Below are positions 52,845-62,003 of a stretch of DNA of 64,000 nucleotides, one piece after another (position 1 is the stretch's first letter; every line of letters starts with the position of its first letter). A program made the translations under genes and the position numbers. The notes beneath the pieces are model-generated. The model was not told the origin of the DNA and did not search any database. It worked only from the letters and a program-made list of their open reading frames with translations. The DNA is from Yoonia sp. (lineage in GTDB: Bacteria > Pseudomonadota > Alphaproteobacteria > Rhodobacterales > Rhodobacteraceae), in assembly GCF_018402175.1 (NCBI RefSeq), contig NZ_JAGYJK010000017.1, positions 682,001-746,000 on the forward strand, given 5' to 3'.

Positions 52845-53668
52845 GACAGGATCGCACGGCGCAGGTCAGCGTCAACCTCTGGCCGTTTGCCGAACCAGCG
52901 TTCGAAACCCGGAACACCTTGGTGCAACAACATGCCCAGACCATCGACGGTCACGCAGCCTTTTTCAGCGGCGACATCAAGAAATTTGGTGCGCAGCGGC
53001 GTATAGACGATATCGGTGACAACAGTGCCGGAGCGCAATCCATCCAGCGGCACGCGGAATTCCTGTCCGCCTTTCATCCCAAGCGACGTGGTGTTCACCA
53101 CCATCGCGGCATCTGACAGGACAGAGCCTGCCTGCACCCAATCGACAATCCTGATCCGCGCACCAAAATCGGCGCGCAGGGATTCCGCCTTGGGACGGGT
53201 GCGATTGGTCAGTATGATTTCGGGCACGCCAGCCTCGATCAAGGAAACGATCACGGCACGGGCGGCGCCACCGGCACCAAAGACGACGGCAGGGCCTGAT
53301 TTGGCATCCCAGCCGGGCGCACCCTGACGCAGGTTTTCCAGAAGTCCGTACCCATCTGTATTATCAGCGAAAATCCGGCCATCGTCCTTGAAAGTCAATG
53401 TATTCGCCGCACCGATCAGCGTGGCGCGGTCGGTCAATTGATCCGCGATCTGCAAGACGGCGACCTTGTGCGGCAGGGTGACGTTCACACCGACGTAACC
53501 TTGGGCAGGCAAGGACCGAAGCGTGCGTTCCAGCGCGTCTTCGGTCACTTGCAAGGCGTCATAGCTGCCGTCGATACCGTAGCGCCGCAGCCAATGGCCG
53601 TGCAGCTTGGGCGAGAGTGAATGGCTGATCGGGTTGCCGATTACACCGGCGCGGGGAAAATCTGTCAT
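52841..53668 (-). CDS. aroE: Shikimate dehydrogenase
   Basis: Reduces 3-dehydroshikimate with NADPH; 275 residues. N-terminal G-N-P-I-S-H-S-L-S-P-K and V-N-V-T-L-P-H-K contain the shikimate-binding Ser and Lys; nucleotide motif G-A-G-G-A-A-R-A near residue 130. Four-base overlaps with maf and coaE. Confidence 0.96.
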   Translation of the reverse strand: MTDFPRAGVIGNPISHSLSPKLHGHWLRRYGIDGSYDALQVTEDALERTLRSLPAQGYVGVNVTLPHKVAVLQIADQLTDRATLIGAANTLTFKDDGRIFADNTDGYGLLENLRQGAPGWDAKSGPAVVFGAGGAARAVIVSLIEAGVPEIILTNRTRPKAESLRADFGARIRIVDWVQAGSVLSDAAMVVNTTSLGMKGGQEFRVPLDGLRSGTVVTDIVYTPLRTKFLDVAAEKGCVTVDGLGMLLHQGVPGFERWFGKRPEVDADLRRAILS

Positions 53669-54264
53669 GTCTGCAATGTTCCGCGAAGCGTCAGATATGA
53701 CAAGAGTTCAAGCAAGGGCAGGCCAAGAACATTGAAATAATCTCCTTCGATGCGTGTAAAAAGACGCACGCCTTCTTCTTCGAGCTTATAGGCACCGACA
53801 GCATGCCGGATACTGTCCCAATTGCGGTCAACATAGGCGGCGAGATAGTCATCGGATGCGTCACGCATGTGAAGGCGCACGGTCCCGACGTGGCGCCAAA
53901 GCGGCTTTCCCTCGCCATAGATGACGGCGGCTGACAGCAACTGATGTTTGCGTCCGCGGAGCGCGCGTAGCTGATCCACTGCCTGAGCCTTTGTATCCGG
54001 CTTGGTCAGAATTTCCTGATCAAAAGCAAGGATCTGGTCACACCCGATGACCAACGCATCGGGGTGTTTTGAGGCAATCTTTTGCGCCTTGAGTTCAGCC
54101 AAGGTATCCGCAATGTCGCGCGGTGATGCGTTGTCGGCTTGCAAGGATGCGCGCACGGCGCCTTCGTCTATCCGTGCGATCTGCACGGTGAAGCCTACAT
54201 CGGCTTGACGGAGCAAGTCTGCACGGATCGCAGAACCTGATGCGAGGATGATCTTGTCTTGCAT
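53665..54264 (-). CDS. maf: Maf/Septum-formation family nucleotide pyrophosphatase
   Basis: 199 residues. N-terminal I-L-A-S-G-S-A-I-R-A-D-L-L matches Maf; G-C-D-Q-I-L-A-F holds the catalytic Asp. Maf proteins hydrolyse non-canonical or pyrimidine nucleotides. Its start codon lies inside a perfect DnaA box at the edge of the origin, so it reads away from it. Confidence 0.93.
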   Translation of the reverse strand: MQDKIILASGSAIRADLLRQADVGFTVQIARIDEGAVRASLQADNASPRDIADTLAELKAQKIASKHPDALVIGCDQILAFDQEILTKPDTKAQAVDQLRALRGRKHQLLSAAVIYGEGKPLWRHVGTVRLHMRDASDDYLAAYVDRNWDSIRHAVGAYKLEEEGVRLFTRIEGDYFNVLGLPLLELLSYLTLRGTLQT

Positions 54265-54272
54265 GTGGATAA
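54264..54272 (-). promoter_or_regulatory. Perfect DnaA box overlapping the maf start
   Basis: TTATCCACA on the minus strand, matching the consensus at all nine positions and including the maf ATG. Confidence 0.8.
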
Positions 54273-54673
54273 CCCGATGGAAAACGTGGTCATAATGGGG
54301 CCGGAGATGGAGGTTGAAAACCCTGTTACCGCCAAGCTGTGGAAGAACCTAGGCTTGTTCGTGGAACCAGCCAGTCTTTTCCACCGTGGGGAAGTATAAG
54401 TGTTGGCTGTGGACGAATCGTTTACAGAGAAGCTGTCAAGACACATGTCAGGCTGATTCTCCTATGACGTAATTACATTAACTTACTGATTATGAACAAT
54501 TCTTACAAAGTGTGTATTGTGAACAAAGTTTATTTTCAGGCGTGTGGTGCTGTTGATAAGTCTGCGGATGAAAAAAGAAGCCACAGAAAAATGATGCACT
54601 AATTTCAACATCATCTTTTCTTTCTATCTATATAATTATTTAAGAGATCTGACTAAATCACAGCGAGTGCCTG
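54264..54673. other. Predicted chromosomal replication origin (oriC)
   Basis: A 410-bp gene-free gap. It contains a perfect DnaA box (TGTGGATAA, 54264-54272), an 8/9 box (TGTTGATAA, 54551-54559), and 7/9 matches at 54338, 54377, 54408 and 54518. The right part (about 54460-54660) is very A/T-rich for this genome and would serve as the unwinding element. Two GANTC sites (54415, 54455) fit CcrM methylation. Genes diverge from it (maf, aroE, coaE, dnaQ left; hemJ, rho, mnmE, mnmG, rsmG, parAB right), and parS sites are 3-5 kb away. Alphaproteobacterial origins commonly lie in this neighbourhood. A short open frame at 54195-54446 is not convincing. Confidence 0.8.
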
Positions 54674-55123
54674 ATGTCTGACCTGTTCTTCAGCCTGTAT
54701 CCCTGGATCAAGGCATTACACATCATGGCAGTGATCGCCTGGATGGCGGGGCTTTTTTATTTGCCACGGCTCTATGTGTATCATGCGGAAAGGGCAGCGG
54801 TCGGGTCAGAGCTGGATCAGACTTTTCAGGTCATGGAAGAAAAACTTCTGCGTCTGATCATGAACCCCGCGATGATCGTGGCTTGGCTGGCGGGCCTGGT
54901 ATTGTTGTCCATGGGTGTTTTTGATTGGGGTGCCGGGTGGTCCTGGATCAAGATTGCGGCTGTGCTGGCGATGACGGCGGCGCATGGCTGGATGGCAAAG
55001 CGGCGCAAGGAATTTGTGTCGGGCCAGAACACGCGGTCGGGGCGGACGTATCGGTTGTTCAACGAGGTGCCGACGGTTTTGATGGTGGTGATCGTGATCG
55101 CTGTGATCGTGCGGCCATTTTGA
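54674..55123 (+). CDS. hemJ: Protoporphyrinogen oxidase HemJ
   Basis: Membrane enzyme that oxidises protoporphyrinogen IX to protoporphyrin IX. 149 residues, four helices, with conserved His in K-A-L-H-I-M-A-V-I-A-W-M-A-G-L-F-Y-L-P-R-L and a late N-E-V-P-T. It supplies the branch-point substrate for haem and for Mg-chelatase. Its start is immediately right of the A/T-rich origin segment. Confidence 0.95.
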   Translation: MSDLFFSLYPWIKALHIMAVIAWMAGLFYLPRLYVYHAERAAVGSELDQTFQVMEEKLLRLIMNPAMIVAWLAGLVLLSMGVFDWGAGWSWIKIAAVLAMTAAHGWMAKRRKEFVSGQNTRSGRTYRLFNEVPTVLMVVIVIAVIVRPF

Positions 55124-55239
55124 AGATGCATTGACTCGGGCTGCATCGCCGCTTATCTGACAGGCGTGTCCCGTCCGGGTCATCGATTTCCCCCTCTGTC
55201 CCTCTATCGCTGGCGACGCTGCCCGCACTGGAATTTCCC

Positions 55240-56511
55240 ATGCAACAAGACCGTTTGAACCTTGCCGATTTGAAGGCGCAGAGCCCCAAAGACCTTTTGT
55301 CGATGGCAGAAGAGCTGGAGATCGAGAACGCATCGACCATGCGCAAGGGCGATATGATGTTCGCGATCCTCAAGGAACGCGCGGATGATGAATGGGTTAT
55401 CGGCGGCGATGGTGTGCTGGAGGTGTTGCAGGACGGGTTCGGTTTTCTGCGGTCGCCAGAGGCGAATTATCTACCGGGGCCGGACGATATCTACGTCTCG
55501 CCCGATATGATCCGGCAATATTCGCTGCGCACCGGCGACACCGTCGAGGGCGTAATGAAGGAACCCAACGACAACGAGCGGTATTTCGCGCTGACATCGG
55601 TGGAACGGATCAATTTTGAAGATCCGGAGAGGGCGCGCCACAAGGTTGCGTTTGATAACCTGACCCCGCTGTACCCCGAAGAACGGTTGACGATGGAAAT
55701 CGCTGATCCGACGGTCAAGGACAGGTCTGCACGGATCATCGATCTGGTCGCGCCGATCGGGAAAGGGCAACGGTCGCTGATTGTGGCGCCACCGCGCACC
55801 GGTAAGACGGTGCTGTTGCAAAACATCGCCAATTCGATCGAGAAGAACCACCCGGAATGTTACCTGATCGTTTTGCTGATCGATGAGCGTCCCGAAGAGG
55901 TGACCGACATGCAGCGGTCGGTCAAAGGCGAGGTCGTATCATCGACCTTTGACGAACCGGCAACGCGCCACGTTGCTGTGGCCGAAATGGTTATCGAGAA
56001 GGCCAAACGGTTGGTCGAGCATAAGCGAGATGTCGTGATCCTGCTGGATTCGATCACCCGCCTTGGCCGTGCGTTCAACACGACAGTGCCGTCGTCTGGC
56101 AAGGTGCTGACGGGTGGCGTGGATGCCAACGCATTGCAGCGGCCCAAGCGGTTCTTTGGTGCGGCACGCAATATCGAGGAAGGCGGGTCGCTGACCATTA
56201 TCGCAACGGCGCTGATTGATACCGGCAGCCGGATGGACGAGGTGATTTTCGAAGAATTCAAAGGCACTGGCAATAGCGAGATCGTTCTGGACCGCAAGGT
56301 TGCTGATAAGCGCGTGTTCCCGGCGATGGATATTCTCAAGTCCGGTACCCGGAAAGAGGAATTGCTGGTCGAGAAATCGGACCTTGCCAAGACATATGTG
56401 CTGCGCCGCATTCTGAACCCGATGGGCACAACGGATGCAATCGAATTCCTGATCGGGAAGTTGAAGCAGACCAAGACGAATTCGGACTTCTTTGACTCGA
56501 TGAATACTTAA
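55240..56511 (+). CDS. rho: Transcription termination factor Rho
   Basis: 423-residue hexameric RNA helicase. N-terminal RNA-binding cold-shock-like domain with G-F-G-F-L-R-S near residue 68; Walker A P-P-R-T-G-K-T near 184; Walker [11 protein letters not shown] loop and R loop present. Normal length. The stop codon is the first part of a stem-loop in the rho-mnmE gap. Confidence 0.97.
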   Translation: MQQDRLNLADLKAQSPKDLLSMAEELEIENASTMRKGDMMFAILKERADDEWVIGGDGVLEVLQDGFGFLRSPEANYLPGPDDIYVSPDMIRQYSLRTGDTVEGVMKEPNDNERYFALTSVERINFEDPERARHKVAFDNLTPLYPEERLTMEIADPTVKDRSARIIDLVAPIGKGQRSLIVAPPRTGKTVLLQNIANSIEKNHPECYLIVLLIDERPEEVTDMQRSVKGEVVSSTFDEPATRHVAVAEMVIEKAKRLVEHKRDVVILLDSITRLGRAFNTTVPSSGKVLTGGVDANALQRPKRFFGAARNIEEGGSLTIIATALIDTGSRMDEVIFEEFKGTGNSEIVLDRKVADKRVFPAMDILKSGTRKEELLVEKSDLAKTYVLRRILNPMGTTDAIEFLIGKLKQTKTNSDFFDSMNT

Positions 56512-56536
56512 CTTATTGTTTTGTGACAATGAGTTA
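56509..56536 (+). other. Stem-loop between rho and mnmE
   Basis: TAACTTATTGT and ACAATGAGTTA pair over 11 bp (one G-U) around a 6-nt loop. It includes the rho stop and ends 5 nt before the mnmE ATG. With no T run it is unlikely to terminate; it may hide the mnmE ribosome site. Confidence 0.5.
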
Positions 56537-56541
56537 GCGAT

Positions 56542-57822
56542 ATGGATACGATTTTCGCACTTGCCACTGCCCGGGGACGGGCGGGTGTTGCTGTCATTCG
56601 CATTTCCGGACCGGAGGCGGGTTTTTCTGCTGCGCGGTTGATGGGTGTTGTGCCGGTGGCACGCGGGTTGCGGGCCTTGCGTGACTCTGCGGGTGATCTT
56701 GTCGACGAGGCGCTGGTTTTGAGGTTCGCCTCTGGCCAAAGCTTTACCGGAGAAGATGTGGTTGAGCTGCACTTGCACGGCAGTCCGGCGGTTGTTGCAG
56801 CCGTATTGCGGATTCTTGGTGATGATCCCGCGCTGCGGCCGGCAGAGGCAGGTGAATTCACCCGCCGCGCGTTGGCCAATGGGCGGCTGGATTTGGCCCA
56901 GGTCGAGGGTTTGGCCGATCTGATTGATGCGGAAACAGAAAGCCAGCGAAGACAGGCAATACGCGTGTTTTCCGGTGCATTGGGCGTGATTGCGGACAGT
57001 TGGCGCAAGCGGTTAATCCGCGCGGCGGCCCTGCTTGAAGCGACGATTGATTTCGTGGACGAGGATGTGCCCGTCGATGTTGTGCCAGAGGTGCGCGACC
57101 TGTTGCAGGGCGTGCGCAGCGAGATGGCACGCGAGGCAGCCGGTGTGCGCATGGCTGAGCGGTTGCGCGACGGGTTCGAGGTGGCGATCATTGGTGCGCC
57201 AAATGTCGGAAAATCCACCTTGATGAACCGGTTGGCGCAGCGTGATGTGGCGATTACATCCGACATCGCTGGAACAACGCGTGATGTGATCGAGGTGCGG
57301 CTGGATCTTGATGGTATCCCAGTGACGCTGCTGGATACGGCGGGCCTGCGGGATACTGATGATATTGTTGAAAGCCTCGGCGTCGCGCGCGCGCGCGCGC
57401 GTGCAAAACAGGCGGATCTGCGGGTTCATATGCTGCTGGATGCGCCTGTACCACCACATGACTTGGCGGCGGGTGATATCTATGTTCAGGCCAAGGCCGA
57501 TATGGGGATTGGTGGTGGTCTTGCTGTTTCCGGGCTGTCAGGTGCCGGTGTTGATGATCTGATTGCCCTGATCGCAGGGGAATTGGGCAGGCGTGTTGCG
57601 TCTGTCGGGCTGGCGATGCGGGAACGGCATCGGCTCGCCCTGCTGCGGGCGGTGATATCACTGGATGATGCCGGTGCGGGGCTGGATGCCGGACACGGTA
57701 TGCTGGACTTGATCGCCGAGGATCTACGCTCTGCGATCCGCGCAGTGGATAGCCTTGTCGGCCGGGTTGATGTAGAACAGGTGCTGGACGAGATTTTTTC
57801 TAGCTTCTGCATCGGTAAATGA
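56542..57822 (+). CDS. mnmE: tRNA modification GTPase MnmE
   Basis: With MnmG installs cmnm5 on U34 of tRNA. 426 residues. N-terminal [22 protein letters not shown]-loop G-A-P-N-V-G-K-S-T near residue 219, and the C-terminal C-I-G-K motif that carries the catalytic Cys. A (CG)9 tract at 57384-57401 encodes V-A-R-A-R-A-R-A. Next to mnmG, the usual order. Confidence 0.97.
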   Translation: MDTIFALATARGRAGVAVIRISGPEAGFSAARLMGVVPVARGLRALRDSAGDLVDEALVLRFASGQSFTGEDVVELHLHGSPAVVAAVLRILGDDPALRPAEAGEFTRRALANGRLDLAQVEGLADLIDAETESQRRQAIRVFSGALGVIADSWRKRLIRAAALLEATIDFVDEDVPVDVVPEVRDLLQGVRSEMAREAAGVRMAERLRDGFEVAIIGAPNVGKSTLMNRLAQRDVAITSDIAGTTRDVIEVRLDLDGIPVTLLDTAGLRDTDDIVESLGVARARARAKQADLRVHMLLDAPVPPHDLAAGDIYVQAKADMGIGGGLAVSGLSGAGVDDLIALIAGELGRRVASVGLAMRERHRLALLRAVISLDDAGAGLDAGHGMLDLIAEDLRSAIRAVDSLVGRVDVEQVLDEIFSSFCIGK

Positions 57823-57825
57823 GGA

Positions 57826-59705
57826 GTGTTTCACGTGAAACATCATGACTATGACGTCATCGTTATCGGTGGTGGCCATGCGGGTAGCGAAGCGGCGCAT
57901 GCCGCCGCGCGGATGGGCGCACGGACCGTGCTGGTCACGTTGACCCGTCGGTCAATCGGGGTCATGTCGTGCAACCCTGCGATCGGTGGATTGGGTAAAG
58001 GTCATCTTGTCCGCGAGATTGATGCGCTTGACGGCGTGATGGGCCATGTTGCTGATCGTGCGGGGATTCAGTTCCGCTTGCTGAACCGCAAAAAGGGCCC
58101 GCGGTTCAGGGTCCGCGTGCGCAAACGGATCGCGCGATTTACCGTGACACGATGCAGGCTGTGCTGGCTGCGCAGCCCAATCTGACAATTCTGGAAGGTG
58201 AAGCCACCGATCTGGTCATGGAGCGTGATCGCGTTGCTGGTATCCATCTGCTCGACGGGCAGGTGGTGACGGCGCAAAGCGTGATCCTGACGACGGGTAC
58301 ATTTTTGCGCGGCGTTATCCATATCGGTGACGTATCCAGGCCGGGCGGGCGCATGGGGGATGAACCGTCTGTGCGTATGGCCGAACGGCTGGACGGATTC
58401 GGTTTACCGATGGGGCGGTTGAAAACAGGCACGCCGCCACGGCTGGACGGGCGGACAATCCGTTGGGATGCTTTGGAAAGCCAACCATCTGACGATGATC
58501 CCGTGTTGTTTTCCTTCCTGTCTACATCCGTTTTTGCACAGCAGGTCAATTGCGGGATCACCCATACCAACGAACAAACGCACCAGATTATCCGTGACAA
58601 CCTTGGACGGTCGGCGATGTATGGCGGCCATATAGACGGGGTTGGGCCGCGCTATTGCCCGTCGATCGAGGATAAGGTCGTGCGTTTTGCCGACAAGACA
58701 TCGCACCAGATTTTTCTGGAACCCGAAGGATTGAACGATCACACGATCTACCCGAACGGCATATCCACATCACTGCCCGAAGATGTACAGCTGGACTATG
58801 TCCGGTCAATCCATGGGTTGGAAGATGCCATGATCCTGCAGCCAGGCTATGCCATCGAATATGATTATGTCGATCCACGCGCCCTGCGTCCGACGCTGGA
58901 ACTGCGCGATGTGCCAGGCCTGTACCTTGCGGGCCAGATCAATGGCACGACAGGATATGAAGAAGCGGCCGCACAGGGGTTGGTTGCTGGTTTGAATGCT
59001 GCTGCAGTGGCGTTTGATAAAGACAGTGTTCTGTTTAGCAGGCGTGAATCCTACATCGGGGTGATGATCGATGATTTGATCACGCGCGGTGTGTCAGAAC
59101 CATACCGCATGTTCACCTCGCGGGCAGAGTTTCGGCTGTCCCTGCGCGCCGATAATGCCGATCAAAGGTTGACAGGTCGTGGTCGTGACATCGGTTGTAT
59201 TGGTGACATACGGTGGGCCGCATTCAGCGCCAAGATGGATCAGATCGCCGATGCCAAGATGCGGCTGGGACGAATCGCTTTGTCCGCTCGGGATATTGCC
59301 GCGGCAGGGGTGCAACTGAACCCTGATGGGCCGCGCAAAACAGCGCTGGAGGCCTTGGCCCTGGCGGATTTCGGGTTTGCACAATTGACCACTATTGCCC
59401 CCGAGACATCCGACATTGCGCTGGATATTCAGGAACAGGTCAAGAAAGACGCACTTTATGCGCATTATATTCTGCGTCAGGAAAAGGATGTTTCTGCCCT
59501 CGAACGGGACGAGGCGCAGGTGATTCCCGATGATCTCGATTATGCGGATGTGCGTGGGCTATCGACGGAGTTGGTGACCAAGCTGCAAAAAACCCGCCCC
59601 GTCTCTATTGCACAGGCAGGCCGGATCGAAGGGATGACCCCTGCTGCCCTGATGCTGTTGATTGGCGCGATAAAGCGGCGCACGCTGGCTGCGACAGGGA
59701 CCTGA
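57826..59705 (+). CDS. mnmG: MnmG (GidA), FAD-dependent tRNA modification enzyme (one frameshift)
   Basis: Partner of MnmE. GTG start at 57826; the first residues M-F-H-V-K-H are encoded by a parS site, seen in other alphaproteobacteria. FAD motif [12 protein letters not shown] near residue 11. The frame breaks at about 58100: N-R-K-K-G-P should continue [11 protein letters not shown], but one G is missing (CCGCGG for CCGGCGG). Corrected length is 626 residues, normal for MnmG. The C-terminus is intact. Confidence 0.95.
57827..57842. other. parS: parS centromere site 1 (in mnmG start)
   Basis: TGTTTCACGTGAAACA, the perfect 16-bp parS palindrome bound by ParB. It spans codons 1-6 of mnmG. Confidence 0.95.
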
Positions 59706-59709
59706 CCGT

Positions 59710-60324
59710 ATGGCTGATGTCGGGGGGATGGATGTTTCACGTGAAACAATGGCGGATTTGCAGGCTTTCGCGGCGCTCGTCCTGAAATGGACGCCCAAAA
59801 TCAACCTGATTAGCGCCAGTTCAGAATCGTTGATCTGGGATCGTCACATTGTCGATTCCGTACAGATCTACCGTTTCGCGCCGGATGATGTCCGCCTATG
59901 GCTTGATATCGGCAGCGGTGGTGGCTTTCCGGGGATCGTTGCTGCGATTCTTGGTAAGGCCCGCCACCCTGATGCGCAGTTCGTTCTGATTGAAAGCGAC
60001 CAGCGTAAGGTTGTCTTTTTGCGCACCGCGATCAGGGACCTGGGTCTTGCCGCCAGCGTGTTCGCCGATCGCATCGAAGACGTGCCGCCAATCGGCGCAG
60101 ATGTGGTCTCGGCGCGCGCTTTGGGCAGCTTGCCTGTTTTGCTTCCGCTTGTTTCGCGCCATATGAACCCCGCCGGTGTCGCAATCTTGCACAAAGGCCG
60201 GCAGGCAAGTGCAGAAATTGACGAAGCGCGTGAAAACTGGCGCTTTGAGCTTGAAGAAAAGCTCAGCTTGACTGATCCTGATGCGCGACTCCTCTTGCTC
60301 CAAAGGATACACCGTGCCGCTTGA
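59710..60324 (+). CDS. rsmG: 16S rRNA (guanine-527-N7) methyltransferase RsmG
   Basis: SAM enzyme (GidB), 204 residues from ATG 59710; an ATG at 59728 giving M-D-V-S-R-E-T is also possible. I-N-L-I-S near residue 35, D-I-G-S-G-G-G-F-P-G-I near 73 and the later A-R-A-L-G-S-L-P-V-L-L are RsmG motifs. Codons 8-13 are in the second parS site. Its end overlaps parA by 11 nt. Confidence 0.96.
   Translation: MADVGGMDVSRETMADLQAFAALVLKWTPKINLISASSESLIWDRHIVDSVQIYRFAPDDVRLWLDIGSGGGFPGIVAAILGKARHPDAQFVLIESDQRKVVFLRTAIRDLGLAASVFADRIEDVPPIGADVVSARALGSLPVLLPLVSRHMNPAGVAILHKGRQASAEIDEARENWRFELEEKLSLTDPDARLLLLQRIHRAA
59733..59748. other. parS: parS centromere site 2 (in rsmG start)
   Basis: TGTTTCACGTGAAACA, a second perfect parS palindrome, encoding V-S-R-E-T of RsmG. 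It is 1.9 kb from the first. Confidence 0.95.
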
Positions 60325-61111
60325 TACCGCGAAAGTTGGCCCAAGAATCATCGCAATCGCCAATCAAAAGGGCGGGGTGGGCAAGACAACCACAACAATC
60401 AATCTGGGTGCGGCGCTGGCAGAGCAAAAGAAGCGTGTCTTGCTGATCGACCTTGATCCGCAGGGAAACGCTTCGACAGGTCTTGGTATTGCGACGGATC
60501 AGCGCAACATCACAACATACGACGTCCTGTCTGGTGATTCGACAGTGTTGGAGGCGACGCAGCCAACAAATGTCGCTGGTTTGATGATCGTGCCGGCCAC
60601 AACAGACCTGAGCTCTGCCGATATGGAGCTGCTCGACAACAAGAATCGCAGTTTTCTGCTGCGCAATGCGCTCCAATCTGTCACTGGATACGACTACATA
60701 TTGATTGATTGCCCACCATCCCTCAACATATTGACCGTGAATGCGATGGTGGCTGCGCACTCCATCCTTGTCCCGCTGCAAAGCGAGTTTTTCGCGCTCG
60801 AAGGTCTGTCGCAACTCATCCTGACAGTTCGCGACGTCCGTCAATCTGCTAACCCTGATCTGCGGATCGAAGGGATCGTGCTGACAATGTACGACGGCCG
60901 CAATAACCTGTCGCAGCAGGTCGAACAGGATGCGCGCGAAAACATGGGTGACATGGTGTTCAAAACCGTGATCCCGCGCAACGTCCGCCTGAGCGAGGCG
61001 CCATCCTTCGCCATGCCGGTACTGACCTATGATTCGTCATCAAAAGGCAGCATCGCTTACCGCGCATTGGCCCGCGAAGTGATCAAGAAATCAAAGAAAC
61101 AAAAGGCTTAG
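60314..61111 (+). CDS. parA: Chromosome partitioning ATPase ParA
   Basis: Deviant Walker ATPase that moves ParB-parS complexes. GTG 60314 with a well-placed AAAGGA gives 265 residues; an upstream start would overlap rsmG by 44 nt. P-loop K-G-G-V-G-K-T-T near residue 19; D-L-D-P-Q-G-N-A-S-T-G-L-G near 45; D-C-P-P-S-L. Chromosomal type by context. Confidence 0.96.
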   Translation: MPLDTAKVGPRIIAIANQKGGVGKTTTTINLGAALAEQKKRVLLIDLDPQGNASTGLGIATDQRNITTYDVLSGDSTVLEATQPTNVAGLMIVPATTDLSSADMELLDNKNRSFLLRNALQSVTGYDYILIDCPPSLNILTVNAMVAAHSILVPLQSEFFALEGLSQLILTVRDVRQSANPDLRIEGIVLTMYDGRNNLSQQVEQDARENMGDMVFKTVIPRNVRLSEAPSFAMPVLTYDSSSKGSIAYRALAREVIKKSKKQKA

Positions 61112-61115
61112 CATC

Positions 61116-62003
61116 ATGGCACGCAGCACCAAAAATCCGCGCGGTCTGGGCAGGGGCCTGTCTGCTCTGATGTCCGATGTCGGCCAGCCTGAAACATCGC
61201 AGACAAGCGCGCCACGGCCTGACATGATTGTTCCGGTCGAACGGATCCGCCCGAACCCTGACCAGCCCCGCCGTACCTTCGCCGAAGACGCGTTGCGCGA
61301 GTTGGCAGCATCCATCGCGGAAAAAGGTATCATCCAGCCTTTGATCGTGCGCCAGTCCCCTCAGGACCCTGATAGCTATGAAATCGTCGCTGGTGAACGC
61401 CGCTGGCGTGCCGCGCAGATGGCCAAGCTGCATGACATTCCGGTGCTGGTGCGCGATTACACCGATACCGAAGTCCTTGAGGTCGCGATTATTGAAAACA
61501 TCCAGCGCGCCGATCTTAATGCCGTGGACGAGGCTGCCAGCTATCGTCAGTTGATGGACAAATTCGGCCATACCCAAGACCAGATGGCCACCGCTCTGGG
61601 CAAAAGCCGCAGCCATATTGCCAACCTTCTCAGGCTCTTATCCCTGCCGGACGAGGTGCAGGGCTATCTTGTCTCTGGCGCGCTGACGGCTGGTCATGCC
61701 CGCACGCTTGTCGGCCATCCGCAGGCTGTGACGCTCGCGCGCGAATATATCCAGCGGAAACTTTCTGTGCGCGAGGCTGAAACCCTTGCCAAAAAAGGCC
61801 CTGCGCTGAAACGCCGCTCGGTTCCCGGCGCGCCCGTCCCCAAAGACCCCGATACAATCCAGATCGAAAATGAACTTTCTGCCACCCTGCATATGAAGGT
61901 CACGATTGATCACAAGGCGGGGGATGAAGGGGGCAAGATCTCGATCAGTTACAAATCGCTCGATCAACTTGACGATTTGCTGCGCGCCTTGGCCGGGAAT
62001 TAA
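61116..62003 (+). CDS. parB: Chromosome partitioning protein ParB
   Basis: CTP-dependent parS-binding clamp, 295 residues. N-terminal R-G-L-G-R-G-L-S-A-L (ParA-interacting), CTPase G-E-R-R-W-R-A-A near residue 94, and helix-turn-helix A-T-A-L-G-K-S-R-S-H-I-A-N. Starts 4 nt after parA; converges on hemW with a 4-bp overlap. Confidence 0.97.
   Translation: MARSTKNPRGLGRGLSALMSDVGQPETSQTSAPRPDMIVPVERIRPNPDQPRRTFAEDALRELAASIAEKGIIQPLIVRQSPQDPDSYEIVAGERRWRAAQMAKLHDIPVLVRDYTDTEVLEVAIIENIQRADLNAVDEAASYRQLMDKFGHTQDQMATALGKSRSHIANLLRLLSLPDEVQGYLVSGALTAGHARTLVGHPQAVTLAREYIQRKLSVREAETLAKKGPALKRRSVPGAPVPKDPDTIQIENELSATLHMKVTIDHKAGDEGGKISISYKSLDQLDDLLRALAGN

Noticed and set aside
54195-54446. Small open frame on the minus strand across the maf start and the origin
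   Set aside because: No recognisable protein features, overlaps DnaA boxes and the maf gene, and lies in the predicted origin.
54481-54500. CtrA-like TTAA-N7-TTAA site in the origin
   Set aside because: Only TTAACTTACTGATTA is present; the right half does not match, so it is not supported.
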